This document shows positions 1 to 20,800 of a DNA stretch of 64,000 nucleotides, piece by piece; the stretch's first letter is position 1, and each line of letters begins with the position of its first letter. The DNA comes from Aradus depressus (lineage: Eukaryota > Arthropoda > Insecta > Hemiptera > Aradidae): positions 9,102,550 through 9,166,549 of the forward strand of contig OY759224.1 of the NCBI GenBank assembly GCA_963662175.1, written 5' to 3'. The notes beneath the pieces are model-generated. The model did no database searches, was not told the DNA's origin, and was given only the letters and a program-made list of their open reading frames with translations. The translations under genes were made by a program, and so were the position numbers.

Positions 1-2287
1 GTTACATTGTGGCAACGAACGACAAAGACCTGAAGAGAAGAATCAGAAAAATTCCCGGAGTTCCAATCATGTACATAGCTCACCATAGGTAAATATTCTT
101 ATCTTATTATAATTATTGATATATTCTGTCTGTTATTCGTCGTTGAAATGGGGGAGATTGTATGATATCAGATCAAAGGGTCTAACCGAATAAGAGTTTC
201 ATATTCGCAATAACTGCAAGGGGGGGAAAAAAAATTTGTATTTTTTTTTTCTCATCGAATAATGGGAGTTGGGAGCTGAAATTTTCAGGAAAATTATCTT
301 TTTATATGTGCAAACTGTCGGTCAATTGCCCATTCGAAAATCGTTGGGGGCAGTTTTCGTACTGTTATCCGGCTAGACCCTTTTTATATAATATTGCCTG
401 TAACGGACAGTAGACAGTGAGAGTGTTGAGCCGGGCTTAATATCTCTCTATACTGGACACAAACTCTCAACACCTTCATCACACACATCCACTCAAGTCA
501 TTATAAGGCCCCGAAGAAGGAAATAAATACACTCAACAGCAAAAAAAGCGGCGCACCTTCTTTTTCAATTATATTTGTTTTTTACAAGGAATTAAATGAG
601 GTTTGACGCATTATATTTGAACATTAGACTTTGTTATTATTTCTCTATAATCCTCTCCAGTATTAGCAACACAAGGTTCGAGGATTAATGATAAGAAGAA
701 CCCTAGGTTTCATAACAAGCCTCATATCAGTTTGTCTAGAGTTCTGTAAAGAGACGTTTTTCATTACTTTTTTTTTTAAGTTTAATTCTGTTCTGGAGTT
801 ACTGTAGTAACTTCTAAAAGTTGCAAAATGGTTTTAACTGCCGAGATAGCCGCTAGTATTGTTGCCCTGGTGGCAGATGGAAGAAGTCAGCGTTACCTGG
901 CCAGGACTCTTGGGCTACCTGAAACAACTGTTCGGCGGGCCGTCCATAGGTATGAGGAGACTGGCCGATATACGAGGAGGCCAGGTTCAGGAAGACCAAG
1001 AGCGACAATACCTGCAGACGACCGATTTATCATTCTCCAAACTCTCCGAAATCGCACCCAGACGGCTGTAGAGACCGCTGAGAGACTTCGAAGAGCCCGG
1101 AATGTCCAAGTCAGTGTAGACACAGTACGCAGACGACTCGCAGAAATTGACCCGAACTCGAGAGCCACCGCTACTGGACCTCTACTCACCCCAGCACAGC
1201 GAGCAGCTCGTCTTCAGTTTTCTCGAGTTTATAAGGCATGGACAGAGAATGACTGGGGACATGTTCTGTTTTCAGACGAGTCCAGATTTTCTCTGTACGC
1301 TTCAAGAGTGTGGAGAAGAAGAAGAGAGCGATACGCTCAATGCACTAGAGCGGGAAGGGTACAGTTTGGAGGTGGGTCGGTGATGGTTTGGAGAGGCATC
1401 ACTTTAGAAGCCAAGACCGATCTCCACGTATTTCAGAGGCCGACCCTGAATGCACATGCATATGTGGCTGAAGTCCTACAAGATTATGTGATGCATTTTG
1501 CTCCATTAATCGGGGAAGATTTTATCTTCATGCAGGACAATGCTCGGCCGCATGCTGCAAATGTGGTATCTGAATACCTTAATGAGGTCGGTATTCGTAC
1601 CCTGGAATGGCCAGCCCGCAGCCCTGACCTTAATTCTATTGAACATCTTTGGGACGAGCTGAAAAGGTGCATCCGCCGCAGACCAAATCCTCCCCTCGAC
1701 TTACAAGAAGTGAGAAAAGCTGTATTGGAAGAATGGGACGGGATGCCTCAAGGAAGCGTGGCTAGTCTCATCAGAAGCATGCCTAGAAGACTACAAGCAG
1801 TTATTCAAGCTAGAGGAGGTAACACTCGTTACTAAGGAAAAAAAGCGTGTGGACATTTCAGTTATTGGAAGAAATCTGATGTAACATTTTTTTTTTTAAA
1901 TAAAGTAGGTATTCTGTTTTTTCAAATTAAATAATGTTCTCATCCATTTTGTTGTTTTTCTATATAGTATTTTAAGTATTCTAAGGATAAAAAAAAAAAT
2001 TGGACAACTTCTAGCATTCAAATAAAAAATATTAATGAAATTGCAGGTGCGCCGCTTTTTTTGCTGTTGAGTGTAGTTTCCGAAACGTTGGCCAAATATT
2101 GAATTTTCATTTATACGACAGGACCTCGAATTTCTTCTACATTAAAATTCAGCACATTTCCAATTATTTACCGACTTTTTATCCTTTAAAATTTGCTTAT
2201 TTTGTTCTAATTGCTTATAAACAAATGTCTGCTTTTAGATATACCATCGAAAGGATGCCTGATGCTTATGGAGCTCCAAGAGAATAA
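1..2287 (+). CDS. FCF1: FCF1 homologue, 3' end (rRNA-processing PIN-domain protein)
   Basis: Partial gene; the 5' part lies outside the window. Coding exons seen are 1-88 and 2239-2287. The first encodes the C-terminal PIN-domain segment with the hallmark KRRIRKIPGVPIMYIA and ends AG|GTAAAT in phase 2. The second, after TTTTAG, encodes YTIERMPDAYGAPRE and a TAA stop at 2285-2287. This tail is nearly invariant in eukaryotic FCF1/Utp24. The family is known to act in the small-subunit processome, cleaving 18S rRNA precursors in the nucleolus. The last intron (89-2238) has been enlarged by a Tc1 transposon inserted in a foldback repeat. An AATAAA at 2321-2326 could serve polyadenylation. Identity is very secure; only the two terminal exons can be described. 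Confidence 0.93.
530..2073 (+). mobile_element. Tc1-like DNA transposon, complete
   Basis: The 1544-bp element is bounded by perfect 29-bp terminal inverted repeats at 530-558 and 2045-2073, each starting CACTCAACAGC when read inward. TA dinucleotides at 528-529 and 2074-2075 form the target-site duplication typical of Tc1/mariner. It carries one uninterrupted transposase ORF. Identical termini and an open frame suggest recent insertion. It lies in the last FCF1 intron, in the same orientation as the gene. Confidence 0.95.
828..1835 (+). CDS. Tc1-family transposase, DD34E
   Basis: 335 residues, close to the usual Tc1 transposase length. Residues 1-110 form two helix-turn-helix units for inverted-repeat binding, with a GRPR-type linker near residues 54-58 (GSGRPR). 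The DDE catalytic domain shows FSDES (D150), MQDNARPH (D237) and SPDLNSIEHLWDE (E272). The 34 residues between the last two acidic residues define DD34E. Transposases of this family cut and paste DNA at TA sites in the nucleus. The ATG at 828 follows an untranslated leader of about 300 bp inside the element. No frameshift or stop is present and all three catalytic residues are retained, so the protein is plausibly functional; the sequence does not show whether it is expressed. Confidence 0.95.
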   Translation: MVLTAEIAASIVALVADGRSQRYLARTLGLPETTVRRAVHRYEETGRYTRRPGSGRPRATIPADDRFIILQTLRNRTQTAVETAERLRRARNVQVSVDTVRRRLAEIDPNSRATATGPLLTPAQRAARLQFSRVYKAWTENDWGHVLFSDESRFSLYASRVWRRRRERYAQCTRAGRVQFGGGSVMVWRGITLEAKTDLHVFQRPTLNAHAYVAEVLQDYVMHFAPLIGEDFIFMQDNARPHAANVVSEYLNEVGIRTLEWPARSPDLNSIEHLWDELKRCIRRRPNPPLDLQEVRKAVLEEWDGMPQGSVASLIRSMPRRLQAVIQARGGNTRY

Positions 2288-3176
2288 TATTTTCTTCTTC
2301 CAACTGTACAGATTTATTTTAATAAAACATTTTCTTTTTATAATTATTTTAATCATTAATTTATTTATAGACGAATTTAACGCTAAATCAACACAGCTAA
2401 AACATCTTGCGATTTCTATTTTGACAAAATTTGATGCGAGATGTGACTTTCGTAATCACTAGAGAGTGTACAAGATTTTTTGGAGAAACTATAATTACCT
2501 GATTTATGAAGTATTTTACCGTATCATTGTGTATTCAGTTACAGAATTTGTTATTTCTGAGGATATTATTGTCATGTAGAATTGTTAAAAGAGATATAAA
2601 CAAACAAATCATATTGCAGAGCCTATAGTGACTACTGAAACACACGTCTCCAACAAATTTATCAAAAACCAGAGATATGAATTGCAATATTTAGATAATT
2701 TGTGTTCATTCGGGTTTTCCCATATGCCAATCATTAAACGAAAGAGTCTGCACTACATAGTAGAGTCGAGATAATGTCCACCAGACGAAAGAGCGCTCTG
2801 GTAGTAGGCGATATGACCTAGTTAAAGCCCGAGCATGACTAAACTACAACTAAAATATGAATCGAAGCGTGATTTTAGTAATACTGAACATTGCGATTCA
2901 GTAAGCATAGTACAATACAGGAAATTGTCATGACAAAAACAAAACTAGTTTTGAGGTATTAAATAAAAATTAATTCACATTTATTTCACAATAATCTTAG
3001 CTTACATACTTAATATACATATCTACAAATTGCACATAGTGTATATTATTGTTTATTTCTATGTACCTCGCCTTTATTATAGTTCAATAAAATTGAACAT
3101 ACAAAAAAAAAAAAAAAACAGTTGTAATATTTATAAAATTAGTAATTATATTTATCGCGATCGATACAGAGTAATA
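2288..3176. other. Intergenic AT-rich stretch between FCF1 and DCAF12
   Basis: Contains the likely FCF1 3' UTR (AATAAA at 2321), a SINE fragment and an A-rich run near 3103-3118. I see no gene. Confidence 0.5.
2760..2850 (+). repeat. tRNA-derived SINE, 3' fragment
   Basis: Matches the 3' third of the copy at 22553-22898: TAGAGTCG, CCACCAGA, AAAGAGCGCTCTGGTAGTAG, GGCGATATGACCT and GAGCATGA. Confidence 0.8.
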
Positions 3177-3875
3177 GTATAGGAGATGTAAGGTAATTGG
3201 TCAGAAATTTGATGCGGAGTTTTCAACAAAATCACATGTTTTCCGACCTCCTGATTTTAAAAATATGAAGAAAAACTTGTGTCTGTCTGTGAATGCGATA
3301 ACTCTTGGGAATGGTAGAATGAATATATCGACATGAAATTTTATATGTGTATCCAGAATCATGTAAGGACGACATCTACTGATTTTCAGCCAAATCGGCC
3401 AAAAAGGAGGGGAGGATTAGGATGGCTGCTTAACACAAAAATTCTTATAACTTCCGTTATGATGAATATATTTAATCAAAATTTCATATATGAATTCAAA
3501 ATCCGATAAGGGCGACACCTATTAATTTTCAGCGAAATGAGCCGAAGGGGCTCAACTCAACAATCCTAATAACTGCTAATATAATTAATGAATTTACATG
3601 AAATTTTATATTTGAATTCAAAATCTCATAAGGATAGTATCTATTAATTTTCCGCGAAATCGGTCGATGGGAAGAGGAAGAGCAGAGAAGTACTCGACTT
3701 AAATATCCTTATAACTACATGGACACGAAATTCAGTATGAGGATTCAGAAGTCAAATATTGAGTTTTAGCCCAAACGTTCGATTAGCTTTGGAGGGAGAG
3801 CGGAAACATAATTATTTAAATTAAACTGGGGGAAAGAACATAGCTGGTGAATCACCGAAGACTTTTTTTTTCAGA
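3177..3875 (+). repeat. Interspersed repeat built of degenerate ~125-bp units
   Basis: Starts with a GTATAGGAGATGTAAGGTAA-like end and contains at least three diverged units of the type 'aatgaatatatcgacatgaa...ttttcagcgaaat'. The same units recur across the window. The other end has a GGGAGAGCGGAAAC...GGTGAATCACC motif shared with 30120-30215. Confidence 0.7.
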
Positions 3876-4139
3876 TAATAGATTTGGTCAAATTGGATTA
3901 CAAAATAGTAACAAATTCATTTGTACTTTTAATTAGTAAACAAATAAAATATTTTTTACAAATTTCCTCATAAAGCTTTAGTTTGATAAACGATAAAAAA
4001 ATTACAATCTGAGATAATTTTATGAATAAATGATACTTATGACACTGAAATAAATAAAGTAAACCAGTTACTGAATAAGATTCTGATTTATCAAAAAAGG
4101 ATATATATTTTCTGCGAAACTGTAACAAATTGATCAAAA

Positions 4140-4890
4140 ATCTCAGCCCAAACCATTTTAGATAAAGTTAATTTTTGGGGCACATAAAAAGTAAAAAAAA
4201 AAACATCCCCAAAACATATATTATCCCGAAAAAACTGGGAAGTTATTTGAAGAAATCGTTATCATTGATACAATAATTATTGTATCTTTATATCTTGAAT
4301 CAATGATGAGGATTTCTATTATGACGATTATAAATTATAATTCTGACGATTATAAATTATTTATAAAAAAACAATATACTCATAGAAAAAATTGAATGTG
4401 TCAACAATTGAAGCTTTAAATATTTACAAATTTCATTTAAATACTAAAATATATCACAAAATCTCTTGAGTAAAAACTAAAGATTGAAAGAAAATTTAAT
4501 AATTCTAAAATGCTTCTATCTTATAAATAATGTCCTTTAATTGTTTAAAGAATAATTTACATACATAAAAGTGCAGTCACTTTAATTTCTAATTTTTTAC
4601 AATCATATTTTGATACACTTCATCGTCAATTGTGTTGGGTCAGACTTTCCATAAGTTGGATATTTATAGAATTTTATACATCTATAGGGCGATGGTAAAA
4701 TTATCAGTTTTTTTTATTTTGTTATATATTTTTTTTGTCTTAAATCCCTAAAGAAACAACAGATGAGACGAACTGTATGGGTTTCAGAAAATATCAATTA
4801 ATCCAATCTGGGAATAGAACAGAATATTCTGAAGTAAATAATATTAATAAATATCATTTTCTAGTAGTCGGGGAAATCAAGTATCTTGGG
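4140..4890. other. AT-rich intergenic sequence, nothing recognised
   Basis: No coding signal, repeat family or RNA gene was identified in this stretch. Confidence 0.4.
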
Positions 4891-4904
4891 GCTCTGAACA
4901 GATG

Positions 4905-5055
4905 TTAGCGATGGAACTATGGTCCCGAGCCTGGGCGATTTCTGGTACTGGTTAAAGAAACCTAACCATAGATCTTGTAACGAGTACCTGATTTAACGAC
5001 CAATTTTAGGATTGGTAGTTACAAGTCCGGGCATGAGTCACAATAACTAATTAAT
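4905..5055 (+). repeat. Degenerate SINE fragment
   Basis: Recognisable pieces only: GGTCCCGAGCCTG, GGTACTGGTTAAAG and CCGGGCATGAGTCACAATAA. Confidence 0.55.
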
Positions 5056-5057
5056 GG

Positions 5058-5285
5058 TGTTAGTCACGAAATAGAAGCACGCATTGCTTCTGGGAACAGA
5101 AGTCTATTCGCTGTCCAAATGAAACTCAAGTTCTAGACCCTAACGAGAAGGACCAAATTGTATACAAAACCATTGTCTGTCCAACTGTGATTTAAACCGG
5201 TGAAATTTGGACGTTAACTAAAGAAAATGAAGAGACTCTGGTACTGTGAGAACGAAAGGTACACAGAGAGATTTTTGAAAACGGT
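5058..5285 (+). pseudogene. LINE reverse transcriptase C-terminal remnant
   Basis: With stops and frameshifts it reads EIEARIASGNRSLFAVQMKL, then LTRRTKL..YKTIVCPTV, then TGEIWTLTKENEE, the post-RT region of non-LTR elements. The same family recurs on the minus strand at 20915-21108 (LTRRTKLIVYKTIV, CETWILIENES). Confidence 0.65.
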
Positions 5286-5648
5286 AGATGTCAAATCCGG
5301 CTTTTAAGCTTACTTTGGTAGCAAAGAGAAATAAAAGTTGGGAAGTCCCTTGTAGTTGTGAATGTCTCATACTAGTATATTTGTATACAAAAGTTATAAA
5401 GGAAAAACATTTCACCTTACATATTACGGGATAAAAAGGTGTTCAGTTGAAGTGCTTTTCTACTTATGAAAAACATTACATGAATCAATGAATTTAGCTG
5501 TCTCTTGTCCATAATGTTTGAACATCCTGAAACATATCTTGTAAATATGTTTTAATACATTTATTTAAATACCTTGTAAAAAGGTATGTATATTAATAAA
5601 TAATACATAAGCATATGTATAAAACAAATAATAATAAAAAAAAAAAGG

Positions 5649-5938
5649 TTAATGCCGAAGACTATTGCCATAGTCCTGCGCAGCTGCCATAAACAATGGC
5701 ATATAGTGATTATGACTACTGCCTATACTGGTAGTGAACCTGATGTCATAGTCCTGCATAGCAGCCATGAATAATGGGAGGTAGTGATTATGACTACTGC
5801 CTACACTGGAAGTGAACCAGGTAACTCCCATAGTTCTGCATATTAAACATTAAGTACTGACAAGACTTCTTATTATTACCATATACAGGGGCAGATGGTA
5901 GTTCTGACTATTCGTATTTCCGTATACAGTCCTCATGA
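5649..5938 (-). repeat. Tandem ~80-bp copies of the DCAF12 C-terminal coding tail
   Basis: The coding-strand motif GCAGGACTATG, which in the DCAF12 terminal exon encodes the AGL.. tail, recurs in imperfect copies just downstream of the stop codon. Its plus-strand form starts at 5669, 5748, 5829 and (the true exon) 5947. Spacings of 79, 81 and 118 bp indicate local tandem duplication, probably within the 3' UTR. Confidence 0.7.
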
Positions 5939-17350
<11,412 letters not shown>

Positions 17351-17871
17351 CCATTGTTATTTATCAGGATAAAAAGAACTACCAATGCACATAGTAAGAG
17401 TACAGTAATTGGTACTATCTGAAAACATCACTTCACTCAGTTTCAGTACTTTACACAAAATAGGAATGTAAAACAATGATAAAAGATGAATATTCCAAAG
17501 AAAATACAACTTTATAACCTAAATGTTATAACAAGAAATAAAACCACACTGAACGGAGCCATCTTGAATACTGAGCTTATTTATTTATTTTTTTACACAA
17601 TCAACTGACTAATCTTTCTAAATACAATCTGGTTATAATAACCAATAAAAAAAAACTAATTTAAAAACTACTTAAATGGACGTAAGCACTTTCGAATTAA
17701 CATATGAAATGAAATAAAGAATGTTGACAAATATTTTAGAGGTTATAAAAACCTCCTTTCAGGTTATACAAGGTTAAGGTTAGTGACTCGTTAGTTTTCG
17801 TTCTATAGCTGTCAAGAGGTTTAGTTTTGTCGTAGATTATATATATTTAATTTGGATGTAATCTGAAGAAA
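17351..17871. promoter_or_regulatory. Bidirectional promoter region DCAF12 / UBL7
   Basis: 521 bp separate the divergent start codons. The interval must hold both 5' UTRs and core promoters. No single convincing TATA box can be assigned. It is free of the SINE and LINE copies that fill the surrounding introns. Confidence 0.6.
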
Positions 17872-20800
17872 ATGTCAAATTTATTGTTAGGTGTACGAAT
17901 CTCTGACGATTTTAAAAGGGTTCATATCGAAGAAGTAGACTTTGATGCAAAAATAGATAATTTCAAAGATGATGTGTCCAAGAAGCTTGACGTGCCTAAG
18001 GAAAGCCTAGGTAAGAGAGAAACATAGGAAACAAATACATATGTCCCTTGATATTTTGATGATTTATTTATTTTTTTATAGAACTGGTTTATTGTGGCAA
18101 TATTTTGGAAGATGAATCAACCCTACGTTCTAATGGGCTTAAACCAGGTGTAATGGTTCATGTTTTGAAGAAGAAGCCAAGAGGTAATTGTCAACATTTT
18201 TTTTTTAAATTTTTTATTTTGTTGCTGTAATTTAAATGTTAATTTTTTTTTTTTAGAAACGCCAGTCCCATGTCAACCAATGTCTGAACAAGATATTAAA
18301 GCTTTGGTGATTGCTTTTAGGACTCTCACCCTTAATCCATCCTATAGACATTCACTCCAGGTTTGAATCGTGAAGCCTATTTCAAACCATAATTCATACT
18401 GCTCCAAATTTTTCATAATGATTCATTTTATCTTTTTAATTTTTTTTAGAAACTACAACGACCAGAAATTTTGGAAAATATAATTTCAGTGATACCAGGA
18501 TTAAGTCAAGACCCTGTAGCTATATCTCTTATTCAAGATCCAGAACTTATAGTACGGTTGGCGAATTGTGACACAGTTCGCAGGTAGGTACCTTATTATC
18601 CCATAATACATACTTTCTATTGAAGTTAAATATGTATATATATATATATATTTTCTTCGTTCACCTCAGAGACAAATGGTAATAAGTTCACTTTTATTGA
18701 ATTTTGGGATTGTGAGCACCTTCTATGTAATTTTTCCAGCCGCGAGTGGCATTTAGGCTTATCTTGAATTATTTGCGAAGTAGTGACTTAAAAATATATT
18801 AATTTCTTCCTCTTAAAGTTAAACAAATAGTTTGCACAGCCCTTAATACGATTTAACAAAACTGCTTAGCTGATATTCTCAAATTTCTTTGTTATTGATG
18901 GACTATTATTTTTAAACAAAACATTTGTGTAGTCACAATAGTTGTTTTATTGTGTATTTCTATCAATAATATGCAGATTATTTTCTTCAAAATCTATAAA
19001 TGAAATGATTGGTTTATGGTCACTAAAGTAATAAACATAAATTTTAGACTCAATATTTTCTACGATTCTTGCAAAAACAGCGTCTATAGTTGTGCCACGT
19101 TTATGTTGGTAATCTCTTGTAGTCAACTTTCGATCATTAACCATTCTCAATTTAAATGTGTCAAAAAGAAACCTAATCAACGGCTTAGCCCTCTCTTCTG
19201 CAAAATTACAATTGAAATCTCCAGCCAAAATCAAAGGTCAAATTCAATGATTGAGGAGTCATATTTATCGATCAAAGCCCGCCAAGATTCATTCATCCCC
19301 TCCCAAACCTTCCTAATGCCGGTCGGCGGAGTCGGGAAGGGGAGAGAGAAACTTTCGTTGCCATTTCCGTGTCGTAACGCTTTTACCAACTCACTGCCAG
19401 AGAGGCGTTGGTCCGCTCCAAAAAATAAAACAATACCAAGTCGCAAAAAGTATTTAAATCAACACTCAGATGTATACAGTATTTAAAATTGTAACTTATT
19501 AAATTAAAAATTGATTATAATTAGTTATTGTGTATACTACATCATTAGCATGTGCGACAATCTTATTAGATTCCAATATTTTTCTCTAATACCATAGCGA
19601 CAAGGAGTTGAAAGAGCAAATCTCTTAAAATACTCTTCTGTTAAGATAGCAAAATGTTATTAAATGCCAAATGACTCGTGAGTTCCAGATTTATAATTCG
19701 ATATATTTACTTAGGATTGTTGAAATGCACCCTGCGCTTGCCGAAGCTGCAAATCACATCGCAGCTACAGTCCACGAAGAGGCCATTGCGAATCATACAC
19801 CGGGACCCAGCACCTCTTCAGGGTATTCTCAGCTTTTCGATTTACTCAGTGATGACGACGATATGGAATCATCTCAGGTTTGTTTTAATTTTTAAAAAAT
19901 ATATAATTTTTATCAATTAAGTTAATATTTGTGAGTTAAGCATAAGTGGTTACTTAAGTATTAACGACTAGATCGGAGAACCAGATTCCTCGGGGACCAC
20001 ATGCGTGTGTTTGACAACACGATAACTCCCGATTGAATGAATGTATCGACACGAAATTTTATATGTGAATCCAGAACCTAATAAGGACAACACCTATTGA
20101 TTTTCAGTCAAATCGGCCAAAGGAGAGGGGGGATTAGAGGAGAGACTTAACTCAAAATTAATAACTGTTGAAATGAACACGATAACTAGTCATAAAATTT
20201 CGGATGTGAATTCAAAACCCCATAAGTACGACACTTTTTAATTTTCGGCTGAATCGGCAGAAGGGCTGGGAGGATCAGAGGGGTCAACACAAAAACCTTA
20301 ATAACTGCCAATGTAATGATTATCTGGACACAAAATTTAGTATGAGGATTTAGGAGCCCCTTGTAAGTGAACTGTTCAATATTAGCGCAAACGGTTGAAT
20401 AGTTTTGAAGGGGGAGCGAAAAATCAATTGATTCACCGACTACTTTTTTCCACAATGTAATATTAATTTTATTTGACTTTATTGCTTAGTAAAAACATAT
20501 AATGAATAAATATATAATGACGAGAATAGCGCTTTAACTACTCGTTAATACAGTTATGTAGTTAGTTATTAGAGAGCGCTGGTAGCTCAGTGGTATGGGT
20601 GCGATCTTACTGAGCTCAAGATCGCGGGTTCGTAGCCCGGCCGAGGCCCGTCGGATGGTACGTTAAACGATGGTCCTGAGCCAGTAAGATGTCAGGTACT
20701 CGTTAAAGACACCTTAGATAACAACCTGGGTAAGCAAAATTTAGGACCCCACAGTTGAGCTAACAGTGAAGGGGTTGGAGCATTGGATGCTTAGCTCCCT

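Larger units (their letters stand above)
410..2110 (+). repeat. Foldback/hammerhead-like repeat interrupted by Tc1
   Basis: Sequence at about 410-529 and 2076-2110 resembles the repeat at 35506-35692 (shared CACTCAAGTCAT, GGAAATAAATA and GAAACGTTGGCC). Removing the Tc1 element and one TA restores a GGAAA/TTTCC hairpin followed by GAAAC. The left boundary is uncertain. Confidence 0.6.
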
